In this document: positions 46,441 to 57,540 of the stretch, piece after piece
Position numbering within the stretch: position 1 is the stretch's first letter
How the letters are laid out: each line of letters begins with the position of its first letter
Assembly (NCBI GenBank): GCA_947579665.1
Contig: OX388349.1
Coordinates: 22,724,459 to 22,788,458, forward strand
Length of the DNA: 64,000 nucleotides
DNA from: Sympetrum striolatum
Lineage: Eukaryota; Arthropoda; Insecta; Odonata; Libellulidae
Direction of reading: 5' to 3'
The notes under the pieces: model-generated
Database searches by the model: none
What the model was told of the DNA's origin: nothing
The model's input: only the letters and a program-made list of their open reading frames with translations
Made by a program: the position numbers and the translations under genes

Positions 46441-46644
46441 GGATACTGATATGAATAAATTGCCGTGGCTGCTGATGGTTATAATATTAGTACAATTTCA
46501 CACCGAAAACCATCAGTGACTACTTACGACAAACGGAAAGGTGCTCTGAAGATGGCTCATTTGGAGCCGAAATACGTATTAGTGCTCGTAAGTAGTCACT
46601 GATGGTTTTTGGTGTGAAAAAGTATTAATAAGGATACTGATATG
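46441..46644 (+). mobile_element. Foldback element with 13-bp target-site duplication
   Basis: GGATACTGATATG flanks the element at 46441-46453 and 46632-46644, a clear target-site duplication. Inside are inverted arms of 34 bp (46496-46529 and 46586-46619; one mismatch) that continue more weakly outward. Between them lies CTGAAGAT, GGCTC-loop-GAGCC, GAAA, the same hairpin motif as at 36062 and 48826. The insert is 178 bp and non-coding. A 13-bp duplication suggests retrotransposition or a Penelope-type insertion rather than a Tc1/mariner event. Confidence 0.85.
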
Positions 46645-46974
46645 TTGAATTTTAGGATATGATAAACTAAGTCAAAGGCAAAATAATGAGAGATATTAAA
46701 GGCACTTATTAAAATGACTCGCATTTTTATTATAATTTCTTCAAAATACCATATATGACAATTTTCGTGTTCATTTATTTTTCTATTTATAAATAACTTA
46801 ATTTGTTAAATGAAAATAAATAGGAATAGTGCAATATTCATTTGAGGAAATCTTTAATAAAAACTTGAAAATAATTTGGTACCACATAATTTTCCTTGGG
46901 TTACTGTGTGATTAATTATTGAAATTTGTATTTATCTCTATCCTTATCTAGTTTAACTTAACATTTAGCTGTCT
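46645..46974. other. AT-rich sequence, no gene seen
   Basis: Nothing recognised. Confidence 0.3.
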
Positions 46975-47316
46975 GTGACCAAATACAGGATAAGGCAAGT
47001 AAATACCGACTTCATTAAACTACTAACCTTGAAATTCGTTGATTATCTAGGCAGAGGAAGGAATTCCAGGGAATTGTGGTCTAGTCTAGGCGGAAGTAAG
47101 ATTAATGTTACTCCGAACGAAATTAACAATGGGAATAAATGCTTCTCAACCCTTATGGCTACCGCTCAGGAGTGTACCATTTATTTACACAAAGAAAAAA
47201 TTACTTTTACAGCTGGTAATTCAAAACCAAATACTTCTCGCTTAATGTTCACAATCATATGTATTTCATATTTGAAAACACACTTCTTAAACACGAAGCC
47301 ATTTGATATGTCGTGA
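46975..47316 (+). pseudogene. Possible LINE fragment upstream of the reverse transcriptase
   Basis: A 113-codon frame contains NSRELWSSLGGSKIN followed by VTPNEINNG. An (N/S)..(K/R).LW..L...G....PNEI pattern is common in the linker before the reverse transcriptase domain of jockey/R1-like elements. The match is short and other parts are unlike the family, so the call is weak. No reverse transcriptase follows. Confidence 0.25.
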
Positions 47317-47610
47317 TATAATATCCTTCAAATCTCACTAATAAAACTGGAAATATCTATCATATATGTTTATATGTATAGCTTATCGAATAAAGTCGTT
47401 GGAAAAAAATATGCTGAAAAATAAATAATATTGACAAGCACCGATAAAATATATAATTTAAATCATTTAAATAATTTGTACCGTGAATATTACTTTTTAG
47501 AAAACGTAAAGTATTAGGATAACAATATATTCGTAAGTGCTGAAGCAGATGTTTCATCACCATAGTGATCTGATATGTTTAAGTTCAACTTTGAGGAAGG
47601 GAACCATATA
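47317..47610. other. AT-rich sequence, no gene seen
   Basis: Nothing recognised. Confidence 0.3.
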
Positions 47611-47615
47611 AAATG

Positions 47616-47702
47616 AAGCAATAAAAACTTAATAGCTTCCACAGATATATTTTAAGGCTTGACAATATATCTGTGGAAGTTTTTTAGTACTTATTGTTTT
47701 GT
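47616..47702. repeat. Foldback hairpin with perfect 16-bp stem
   Basis: CTTCCACAGATATATT (47636-47651) is followed after 12 bases by its exact complement (47664-47679). Weaker pairing extends the stem by another 20 bases on each side. This could be a tiny MITE or an RNA hairpin of microRNA-precursor size. No evidence of expression. Confidence 0.8.
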
Positions 47703-47821
47703 TTACCATAGTAATCGTTAATGTTTCCCTCAATAAAATCCATCCGTTTTTTAGATATTTTAATTTATAAAAGCCTCTGCTCAAATGCCGTAAGGAGAAG
47801 TTTATTTTGGTTTCAATTGAA

Positions 47822-47890
47822 GTGTAACGAATCTGGTCAACTGTTGGATCTTTTCCAGCCATAGTATAACGAATCTTGTCAACTGTTGAA
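47822..47890 (+). repeat. 42-bp direct repeat
   Basis: GTGTAACGAATCTGGTCAAC at 47822 and GTATAACGAATCTTGTCAAC at 47864, each followed by TGTTG. Confidence 0.9.
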
Positions 47891-47918
47891 TAAAGACGAG
47901 TCCAAACAAAACGTACGT

Positions 47919-47921
<3 letters not shown>

Positions 47922-47988
<67 letters not shown>
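47922..47988 (+). repeat. (AG)n microsatellite
   Basis: An uninterrupted AG dinucleotide run of 67 bases. It makes the Ser/Leu-rich minus frame 47629-48066 look coding, but that is an artefact. Confidence 0.98.
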
Positions 47989-47989
<1 letters not shown>

Positions 47990-48285
47990 GACATTGTAAG
48001 AGAGAGGGGAAGAAGATCTATTTGTGACATATGTCTAGCAATGCTTAAGCACATCTTCCCTTCCAAGAGTGTGTTGAAAACTGCTGACTATCGACTACTC
48101 AAACATTGGTAATTGATCTTAGATTACCTGATTCTAGGCATTTTATTTATGTTTTAGATGTTTGGAAATCTTCAATAGCCGTCTTTGTCAGCGATCCGTA
48201 CCTCGTTGCTATCCCGATATTCGGAAAACAACTGACTGGAATATCGACTTTCTAAGAACGACCATGATACATATTTAATTTGATT
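47989..48285. other. No gene seen
   Basis: Mixed sequence without features. Confidence 0.3.
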
Positions 48286-48648
48286 ACCGTGTATCACCGC
48301 AGATAAGACGATAGTGGTATCACAAAAAAGGCCCCCAGAATCTGGGGTCGTCTTATTTTACAGAAACAGAAATAATCAGCGCGAATGCTTGCAGCAATTA
48401 CTAAGAAGTGCTGCCAAGTGCAAGAAAATTACAAAAAGAACATCCAAAAATTGAGAATAGGACACAAATTTATGTGAGCTGTACATTATTACTATCCAGA
48501 TGATGATCGCTTATCTAAACTAAATCGATAGGCCGTTGATAGTTTGGGATCGTCTTATAGGACAGATAAATGTTAAAACGAGAAAACATCGACGTAAATT
48601 TATACATCGTCTAATCTAAAGGTCGTCTTATCTGCAGAAAACTACAGT
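48286..48648. mobile_element. MITE-like element with CGTCTTAT-rich ends
   Basis: Imperfect 26-bp terminal inverted repeats at 48286-48311 and 48623-48648 (19 of 26 matching, ending GCAGATAAGACGA). CGTCTTAT also occurs inside at 48349 and 48551, giving three copies towards the right. A CCCCA...TGGGG hairpin lies at about 48333-48347. No transposase frame. It shares the ATAAGACG subterminal pattern with the element at 53238, suggesting the same superfamily, possibly pogo/Tigger-like. A TA target duplication is not clear. Confidence 0.6.
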
Positions 48649-48825
48649 TTATTTTAATGTGAAAATGCAAAATAATGTGTCGTCACCATAAGGGAAACTT
48701 CTACCCTTGATGATGATAGCATGGTATTAAAAAGTAAATGGGACTAATTTTAGAAAATCGAAGAATTATTAAATGAAACAAGGTTTTAAAAACAACACAG
48801 TAATTTACTTTCCACCTATTGGGGT
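48649..48825. other. No gene seen
   Basis: Short AT-rich linker. Confidence 0.3.
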
Positions 48826-48868
48826 TTGAGTGGCTACTAGTTTCGGCTAGTTATAGCCATCTTCAAGC
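48826..48868 (-). mobile_element. Hairpin motif (GAAGATGGC...GCCGAAAC)
   Basis: On minus: CTTGAAGATGGCT, loop, AGCCGAAACTAGTAG. Same motif as 36062 and 46546, with GGCT/AGCC stem II. C3 of a hammerhead core would be T here, so it would be inactive as a ribozyme even if related. Confidence 0.4.
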
Positions 48869-49009
48869 AATTTCGGCCTCCACCGTGAATTTTATTTTAG
48901 AAAGTCAGTAATTCGAGATTTTCTATTGTTTCCGAAAATCGGTGGCAACCACTTGGTTGCCGTCTTTAGACGGATAATGGAAATTTTTAAATCTTTGATT
49001 CATTAACTG

Positions 49010-49180
49010 CTCCAATTTTTTTTCCCTTTCATCATTTTATTCATGTTCTGATTCACAACATTTAGCATCCTCTCGTTCGTTCTTTTCCTTTCGAACCTCC
49101 GAAACCCTCGTCTCGAACCACTTCTGTCATTTCGCCATCCTCTGTTCAACGCATCCCTTTCATGGCGGCCAACCAGATTG
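49010..49180. repeat. Pyrimidine-rich part of a decayed element
   Basis: C/T-rich on plus. On minus it is open for about 60 codons with Arg-rich composition (RRGFRRFERKRTNERM), next to the reverse transcriptase remnant, and may derive from the same element. Confidence 0.3.
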
Positions 49181-49420
49181 TCTTTCGACCCGCATTCATG
49201 CGATACCCACTCATTACAGCTGCTTCTAGTTCAACCGCTCATACTTTATCATGCAATCCATTCGCATTCAGTTTACTCACGTGCTTCCCCGGAAACACCC
49301 AAGTTTCGCTGCCGCACCGCAAGATGGGCTCAGCAGTTTCGTGTGTTGACAGACGCCCTACTTCTCTCAATCATTTCCCACAGCTTGTCACTTGTCGCTT
49401 CTTATATTGACGATACTTGA
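49181..49420 (-). pseudogene. Decayed LINE reverse transcriptase fragment 2
   Basis: On minus, positions 49335-49262 read EPILRCGSETW then VFPGKHVSKLNA. In many insect LINEs this is LLYGSETWVL..KHVSKLNA, just after the reverse transcriptase palm. A TGA follows about 9 codons later, and the family motif downstream is scrambled or frameshifted. This is a different lineage from the 32950 fragment (KHVSKLNA rather than KSLEAFEM). Overlapping plus frames (49162-49420) are antisense shadows. Confidence 0.6.
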
Positions 49421-49514
49421 GATGGATAGTAGTTTACCTTAATGTTTTGCAAGTTAACTTGTAAATGTATTCATCATTGTCCTTACTCTTACGCCATCCA
49501 CGTAATTATTGATT

Positions 49515-49575
49515 ACTAAATGAGCTAAACTGCATGATGATTGTAAGCAAAATGATGATTGAAAGCAAACGTCGT
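49515..49575 (+). repeat. Dispersed repeat related to 21600-22000
   Basis: TGATGATTGTAAGCAAAATGATG and its left context match the repeat pair at 21635 and 21920. Confidence 0.4.
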
Positions 49576-49795
49576 ATGCACTTACATAAATGAAATCCGT
49601 ATCAACTCTTCACATGGTCTCTTACGTAGTTGACAGAGGGCTGTATTTTATCGATGGCAACTCAGTTTACATAAGTGTCATGTCTTAGATACCTTGAACT
49701 GAAATGTCAAAATGAGATGAAATACATTTGTACAACAAGTGGTGTTAATTTCATTTCAAGGAAATGCTAAATTAATGATAAAGTTATGATATAAA

Positions 49796-49842
49796 CATAT
49801 ATAAGTCTATATAAAGATATATAAATCTATATAAAGATATAG
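49796..49842 (+). repeat. 22-bp AT-rich tandem repeat
   Basis: Words of the form ATATAA(G/A)TCTATATAAAGAT are repeated about two and a half times. Confidence 0.8.
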
Positions 49843-52594
49843 TTAATCTTTTAATTATAAATTGCACTCTTAGATTACACTATTTGGTGAGAAATATATA
49901 CTTATTTTTATTTTATGTTATGCACTGATATACTGTATTTGTATATTTAAGGTCTCTGGGAAATTTTTCGCGTTAACTGTTAAACTCGCATTGTGTTTAT
50001 AGCGGTATTATTGTAAATAATAGCTGATCAAATTGTAGATAAGCGTGGTTAGTAAACTATTGTAGTTAATGGACGGGGTTGTGAAATACTAATGTTTTAT
50101 AGTTGTATACGTTCATTGTTTTTGTCAGTTTTTCGATGTACTGTCAGATAATGCCGCCATCTCTCCTACCGATTAACTTCGTCGGTATTTTATAATAAAT
50201 AAATAAGTTTATCTTCGACCCTAAATAGACTTTGCTTCATAATCTATTTGCATATACTATGTTTATTTCACGAGTACATGTCATAGTTGTGCAGTTAGCT
50301 GTACTCTGTTATCTAATAAAATCACATCTACGTAACCTTTATCTCTCTAAGAGGCTCGATATTTTCAGTTATTCGCCTTGACACGGCAGTACTTAATCAA
50401 ATGCCAAAATAGGTAACGTTTTGGACTAGGCTCTAAAGGAAACGACTTTCAGATCACCAGAATGTATTCACGCTTATCTTTTACTGCACGGAATAGAGTG
50501 CTGAGACGATGTTCAGAGGTGTCTCATTTTGTGGGGATTGATGGTGTAGTAATACCGGTTAATATGCCAAAGAAAATAGAGGACAGGTGTTAATGGGTAG
50601 GATAGAAACGATATGATAATGTTCCGATATTTCAAAATAGAATGCTTCAAGCCTAGTTTGTATGTGGAAAATAGCTTCATGAAAAATTCATATAAGTCTG
50701 TTCGTTTTAAATTTTAAGAACTGAGTCTATTTTAAATAAAACAAGAAAACGTTTATCTTTTCCGATTTTGTTGTCACAGTCCATTTACATAACAGTCCAT
50801 AGCTTAATTTTATTTATTAAAGGTTGAACACTATTCATAGATGCAACAGTGATCTAAATATTTTATAATTTGAGATGCATTTCTTCTATATTAACATGTT
50901 TGGAATGAAACGATATTTTGCATCTTTGCTGCCCAAAAGCCATGCATGTTCTTCGATACACAAATATTTTCATATGCATTTATACTAGATTTAAATTTAA
51001 TTTTAGTGCATAAACATAAATGTCAATTTTATTGCTGTTTCTGCATACGATTTTTCATTCGTGGTTGGTTTTTCTAGAAAATTTTGGCGGGAATTAATCT
51101 TTCCGTGTGATTTATACGTACTGAATAGTTGTTTTTGTATTACTCTTAAACGCATTCGTTTTATACGGTGTTTCGGCGTATGAAAATCCGAAGTAAACAT
51201 TGCATAATAAAGCAACTATACTCTCAAACGAACTAGTGCTCGTTCAGCTTACTTTAAAAGACTACATTATAGAGAGGTAATAATAACTGAAATCAAAATA
51301 AGAATTTTTCATCGTCAATACCATTCGTTTTGAGCTTATTATGTGAAAAGTATGTTTAATCTTGTCAATAAAATAATATGATTTTTTGAATCACGGGACA
51401 AAGCTACTATTATAAAATTTGAAGTAAATTCACATCGTTAGAGAGGTACAAAATCCATTTTATCAATTGAAATCTTTAACACATCTTTATGCATCCATTA
51501 GATGCACCTTGAACAGGATGCATGTTTCAACTCACCGTTCGAATATTCATTACTCTACTTTTATGGACATCCTGCCATACACAAAATATTGATGGATTTC
51601 TTTAGCAGCGCGTTCGTGTCACATATTGATAAACCGAGTTAAAATGAACGTCTCAAAAAATATCCGTGTAAAATCAGAATTACGTATATTTTGTAAATGC
51701 CGATAGGAACTAGTTTGAGTTGATTTTCACCGGAAAAACCCATTTTCGATTTTGTCGTAAACTGTTGAATTATTCCTTCTCCTTCCTGCATTTCGAAATA
51801 CATCGAAACTTGACGTTTTGATGATGAATCTGTTAGGAGCATGACATGGCCGTCTCTTGAATCGATATCCCAAGAAGGTAGCTTTACCTGTCTTAATCTT
51901 CCAACCTTTTTTGCAGGTCATATTCTCTTCGAAATCCTTTTTCCATTGCTTAAACGAATGTATTTATGTTTGCGAGATAATTGTAACCAAAGAACTTATG
52001 CATAGTATATATATATTGGGAAATTCCCGTTATTTTTCGAGAAGAATGAAACCATAAGATATTCCCTATGCTTTTGAAAAGGAATTTACGAGCATCAAAA
52101 TATACGAAATAACATTTTCACTTATGCTATATTAATCCATCAGTGATTAATAGAAACATTCTGTAGAGCAATTGAAAGAGTTTCTTTCTCATATTTTTCC
52201 TTTTAAATGTAGACCATATAATACTTTATTTCTTAAATGCCTCGGAGTGGGTGGAGTTCTTTTGAATAAATAGATTTACTAATACGAAACTACAAAATAA
52301 CAAGCACCACGACCCAGGTTTTGTTCTAAAAATCTATTTAATCAAATTGCTCTTCTTTATTATGGAATACCGACCCGTAACATCTGGAAATAACAAATTC
52401 GTTTTGTACAAAATACGTCCTTACTTTCTTTAGAATGTTGCATTCCAAAATTTCTATTTAAATGAATTAATGATTCCTCATGTCAGATAATCAGTTAGTA
52501 AACCGACACGTATTATAGTGTTGTAAGATTATGATGCACCACTGAATTGCTAGAAGTTTTTATTTTAACGGAACCCTTAATTTTCCTATATATT
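49843..52594. other. AT-rich sequence, no gene seen
   Basis: No domains or obvious repeats. A few short frames on both strands (for example 51003-51215 minus and 51639-51921 minus) are of the size expected by chance. Confidence 0.4.
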
Positions 52595-52740
52595 GCATCC
52601 CCGGTTATCGGACTATCCGACAGCTGAGTTTTTTTGACTCGACAACATTTTTTGCTTCGGTGAACGGACTGTGTTTACATATACGTCTGTGCCCCGATGG
52701 CCGACTTTCCGTGTGTCGCAAGAGGTGCAAGAAACGCCCA
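52595..52740 (+). mobile_element. Possible decayed Tigger-type transposon fragment
   Basis: CCCCGGTTATCGGACTATCC is close to Tigger terminal-region words (GGTTATCCGGACTATCCG). The region is GC-richer than its flanks. No opposite end identified. Confidence 0.3.
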
Positions 52741-53237
52741 ACCTATTTTGCAAGTCAATATTGTCGCGTAACATTCGCGGAAAAGTGAAATTTTGAATAG
52801 AGTCTAGTCTTGGCCTCTATATCCCTGATTTTTCCTGCAACCACTTTTTCAATGATGCAAGGTAGCAGAGTGGAGGCAGAATATGTCACACTTTCGGGAA
52901 CATACCTTTAGAGTTCATACTGCACATTTTACAGAAATACTCAAAGCCTTTCTACTTATGATTATCATCCTCTGTCATTCAGAATACTAGTAAACAACTG
53001 ATGTATCGTGACCATTCATAAAACGTATTGTCTATTTAGAAGTCATAACTGTTTTCTTCCTCGTGCTTTAGATGTTTTGTTTTCATAGTCCGGCTACATT
53101 TTTGCAATTTTTCTCGGATACTGATAAATATGTTTTGGATGGACAATCGATATTTTGACTACCTATTGTATCGATATTTTGACTATTGTTGACCACATGC
53201 CATTGGATCCACAGTATTCGATATATCACATTATATA
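52741..53237. other. No gene seen
   Basis: Mixed to AT-rich sequence without features. Confidence 0.3.
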
Positions 53238-53590
53238 CCGTATTTTACAGACTATAAGACGCATTTTTTCTTAAAAATATTGCCTCCAACATTCAGGTGC
53301 GTCTTATAATTGAAATTGATATAAAAATATTCAGTTTTTTATTTAAAATTCCCGCCAGTCTTAAAAGTCCCGCCAAAATGGCCATATATTCGATGCCGCG
53401 AGAAGCGGCATCTCTATCTATTCCGGGAGGACTTACTTTACAATTGCTACCTATTGATGTCTTGAAGTTTTTCATTTTTTATGAGATTTTCATTGTGATT
53501 ATTTTGTTTTTAAATTGCTTAAAAATTAAGGTGCATCTTATAGTCCACAGCGTCTTATAGTCCGCAGCGTCTTATAGTCCTTAAAATACG
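53238..53590. mobile_element. MITE (353 bp) with TATAAGACGC inverted repeats
   Basis: The left end CCGTATTTTACAGACTATAA and the complement of the right end (CGTATTTTAAGGACTATAA) form a 24-bp inverted repeat with two mismatches, each continuing into GACGC. The right end carries three tandem copies of G(C/T)(G/A)TCTTATAGTCC (53532, 53550, 53567), and the left end has a second GCGTCTTATA at 53299. A perfect GATGCCGC/GCGGCATC hairpin sits inside (53392-53412). ATA-rich flanks are compatible with TA target duplication. The 87-codon plus frame across it is non-transposase. Ends of this type are widespread in animals and resemble pogo/Tigger-related non-autonomous elements. Confidence 0.8.
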
Positions 53591-53860
53591 ATAAATACTT
53601 ACTGTATTACAATGTTACTCTTCTTGAGGTGGATTATATTAAACAATGTTAAATTATTTTATCATTTAGGTATTCTTATTCGTAAAAGTTGAATTCGCAC
53701 TAGCGGTCGGTAAGTTTAGCATACCTTAGTTAGGATCTATAATTAAATGCGTAGTAGAGCCAGCAGAATGAAAGGGCTTCCTTGAATTCCACAAATTATA
53801 CTATGAGGAGTACCCACTCCGAGTTTTCAGCACACCGTGTTACATTATTAGAGTAAGAAA
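53591..53860. other. No gene seen
   Basis: AT-rich sequence without features. Confidence 0.3.
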
Positions 53861-54400
53861 GGGCTGCAAATTGTGTAGCGCATCATTCCGAACCTTGTCC
53901 ATTGTGATGCGGCATCCTGGGTTCGTTGTTTGTGGATTTCAAGTGACTCGGTTGCCTCGTCCCCTTGTATCCACCACTGATGTCAAGGGGACTCGTGATG
54001 GATTGACTGCATGTCATGCGGAATACGAAGATCAGGGACACCACGAGGGGAGGCTCACTATTGGATGCACTCAAAGGATGCATATTTAGAGATGAGGCCA
54101 GCAGTCGCACCTGGAGCGATGACGTCACCCTCTTAATGCCCTCCCCTTTTGTCAACAAGTCTTTCGTTAAAGCGTTCCGTACCTACCGACGAAGGTCAGG
54201 ATCTGATACGCAGCTAAACATACACGAAACTCCGGGCGTAATTGATTCGCAGCTGCTTCAATTCTGGGTTCTTGCGTGCTTATTTTATCTCGCATCAACC
54301 GATCGTAAACAAGAAGGGATGCACGCAGATTTCTTTGCGGAAGAGGGCCTTTCGCTTCAGAGAATAAACTTATGGTGATGATAGCACTCGAATTCAATAT
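53861..54400. other. GC-richer block with several open frames, coding unproven
   Basis: Frames of 72 and 120 codons on plus (53871-54089; 54016-54378) and 91 and 76 on minus overlap. The 120-codon frame (MRNTKIRDTTRGGSLLDALK onwards) is the most gene-like, with mixed composition and a hydrophobic stretch, but I recognise no family and no splice pair. A CRE-type TGACGTCA lies at 54120. It could be an old transposon or an exon. Confidence 0.25.
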
Positions 54401-54599
54401 TCATTTCTCATGACCATGTTTGGCAAAACGATGATGCATACCACGTGGCATACGATGAAGCTTGGATCAATAGCTATTTTTTCGTTACTTCAGAATGTTG
54501 CTGCATAGATGTCCGTGCTAGCGAATCAACAATTTTGCTATATTTAATATCTATTAAATCTATGAGGTTTTAAGCTAGGATTTATTTTTGAAATATGCA
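54401..54599. other. No gene seen
   Basis: AT-rich linker. Confidence 0.3.
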
Positions 54600-54622
54600 G
54601 ATGAAAACTCGATTGTTATTAT

Positions 54623-54790
54623 GTGCAACATATAAGTAGAAGGCAAAAAACCAGAGGAGACAGTGCTTTACGTAACGCTGTAATTGTGCAGTATATTCGC
54701 AGTGAAAGTATGGAAAAAATCACAGAGCAAGGGCAACTTCCCGCAGTCAGGTTTACTTTTACTGATATATGTAAGTATTTGTTCGCTATT
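54623..54790 (+). pseudogene. Possible Tigger/pogo-like transposase N-terminus
   Basis: The frame MQHISRRQKTRGDSAL followed by RNAVIVQYIRSESMEKITEQ and then TFTDICKYL has the spacing of a psq-type DNA-binding helix-turn-helix as found at the start of Tigger-like transposases (KR.T.RGD....M..A...V..G.S.R..A..F....TL.RYCKK). The match is faint and no DDE domain follows. A GTAAGT donor lies at the end of the frame (54770), so a host exon ending there is the alternative. Confidence 0.25.
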
Positions 54791-54799
54791 TACTCCCAT

Positions 54800-56740
54800 T
54801 GTATGTAATCCTAAAAGGATCTTTTATTATTGAGCAGAGAAAAGAAAAAAAATAGTTGTGCTGTAAGTTCTTTCTAAACGACAAGTTTGAATATTCTATT
54901 ATTTAAATTAAGTTTACTAAGTTTTCATCAATCGCAAGATTATTGACTAAGGCTATGCAGAGATATCAAAGCTATCAAAAATGGTATGTATTGGTACATA
55001 TACTCGTACCTATATTCGGTACGGAATTCTGCCAAAAGTCGTGATTATTTTGTTAATATACTCGTCATCATCATTTCATATAAATATACTATTGGCTGTT
55101 ATACACCTGCAATTATTTAAGTCTGCCTTGTGCCGTTTTCGGGAAATGATGTAGATAATAAAGATTAGTTAGCGGGCACCAAACAATTCGAAAAATATTT
55201 ATTTTAACGAACGATGCTAGTTGTTGATCATTTCACAGCGTAACATTGTGGATTACAGGAAATACAGGATAAATGGAACTGTACGATGACGAGAAAAAGT
55301 TTCCTTTAGTAAAATATAAATATACATACTAATCAAAGATTCGTGTCTTGGAGCCTTTTTGCCAACATTAGCAGCTCAGTTTATCATCTATCATATTTCT
55401 GTATTTACTGGAAATTATTTTATTTGAAATTGATTTTTATTTTCTTACAATAATTTTGAAGTAAAATTTTCTCTTTCAACTCTGTATGGAATTTACAAAT
55501 TATTGTTCCAAATGTTTTCCTCTAAAAATGCGGAAATTTTTAAATAATAGCCAGGATTACAATAGTGTATCCTACCATTAGATTTAAAAAATAACGCCTT
55601 AATGGAACAAATATGATTACTTTTTCAACATCCTATAATTTTTATTTGCTCCATTTTGCTAAAATAAAAGCTGTTATACCATTTCCAATCTTGAAAAAAC
55701 AAAACAAGGAAAAGATATCCTGAAACGTGTAATGCAGTCGTATTAAATGAAATGTGTGGCCTAATATAACTTGTTTAAAAATGAAGCAAAAATTCCCCAT
55801 TTCCAGCACAGATAGCGTTAAAATAAAAGTTGGAAACGTGTTATCTAGAGTTCTAAGTTAATCAGAAGTGGAGAGCAATTCAATATTTGGAGTCTTGCCA
55901 ACTGCAACCAGCAAAATCAATGAAGCACGTTCTTGTTTCAGTGCAAATATTTTTCAAAATTTCTTTTGAAACGTTTTCATTCATTTATTCCTCTTGACAA
56001 TCTGACCACGAAGCAGTCGGGTGAAATGTGTCAAAAGTGACTTGAATGCGGATTATAATTCTTAAAATAATTTTGATGAACTTTGAAGATTTGGAATTGA
56101 AATTGGCCTCAAGTCATGCAATAGCCGCGTGCCACATACATCAAGCTGCATTTTGCATTTTATGACTAATCAAAAAACTCAAGAGCTAAATATACTTGTT
56201 CGACATTAAATATCCAGCTTACGGGCAATCTACTATAGCCACAGGAAAACGTCCTGGGTCGTATGTTTTAACAATAAAACCGATTAATTATCTTTCATGA
56301 TGAATTTTTTTGAGTTTTAACGATATAATTCTTGAATTGCGTCTCATAAAACTATTCAATTTTAGATATGCGGGATTACCTATATATCTTGTCAATTCTC
56401 AGTTTACTTATCCGATTAGCTTTGTTAAATATTTTTTTTGTAGCAGTGACATCTAACTTTCAACTTTTAGTATTTTCGACTTTTTTAACGTACTTATTTG
56501 AGTTTTATTATTGGTAACATTTAAACACTACAGATGTCTGCAATATCTGGGTGCTAACAATGTCAGTGGGATCACAGATACGATAGATATATAATGAAAA
56601 TATGGAATACTAGGGAAAAAGGAACAGTGGTGGGTCAAAAAAAGAGAATAAAAAATACATTAGAACAAAAATACATAAAATACAAAAGAACAGTACAAAC
56701 CACGGATATGAAATACATAATTAAAACAATATACCTCAAT
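54800..56740. other. AT-rich sequence, no gene seen
   Basis: Long AT-rich region without domains or clear repeats. Confidence 0.4.
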
Positions 56741-57540
56741 AATTATACCAGAACTAGATGACGAAAGTTTTAAATAAAAAAGTTAATCGAAGACTAAGAA
56801 TTGAATTTGCCTCTTCTTCGTTTGTTATTTTTTCGCAGTAATTCAGTAGCCTCGCTGTATCTTGATGTGTGTATGATATCAGTGAGTCTATTGTACCTAA
56901 AGCATATTGATTTAGGTAACACTGTGTAATTAGGCTGGATTCAACTGATCTCCTCGACATACATTCTCCATTGGAGTGCATTAATAAATACCTGGGAGTA
57001 CTCTTTCCATTTGCGTGTTTTCTCTATGATATGGTTCTGTCACGGATTAATAATTTCAGCTATGGCGAATACAATAAAAGTACGCACGATTTTCTTTGAA
57101 AGATCAAACGAAAGTCCAAATCCGGTCGGACTGGGAATTATTTCGTTCCAATAAATTGATGGAATAACCTAATTAACAAAACAACAATCCTTTCGAGTGC
57201 CTCTAGTTATTCCATCGCCATTATTACAAGTCTCTTCCAACAATTTTTCCCTTTGAAACAGATAACGAAGCACGCCATTGTTAAAGCATTCACGTCCTGA
57301 AATGTGTTGATTTCGCATGAACGGTTTCCAGTTAATCGATTTCGTGTCAATCGTTGTAGCTCTGATGTTCACAGGAAGGAACGCGGAAACAGGGTATCTA
57401 GGTTATCTGGAATTTTCTGATGATTTATTTTCAGCCAGTAGCACTGCAGTGGAGGAAGTCGCTTTCTGGAAACAAAATGGCCGTTGGCGAAACGACCTTT
57501 CTTTGTCTGTTGCGAAGATGCATGAGGGATGAACGTGAGG
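56741..57540. other. Mixed sequence, no gene called
   Basis: Short frames on both strands (56754-56981 minus; 57169-57372 minus; 57317-57532 plus) without domains. Positions 57100-57530 are GC-richer and unique. Confidence 0.3.

Noticed and set aside
47629..48066. 145-codon minus open frame
   Set aside because: A large part is the (AG)n microsatellite read as Ser-Leu repeats.
49162..49420. Two plus open frames of about 80 codons
   Set aside because: Antisense shadows of the minus-strand reverse transcriptase remnant.
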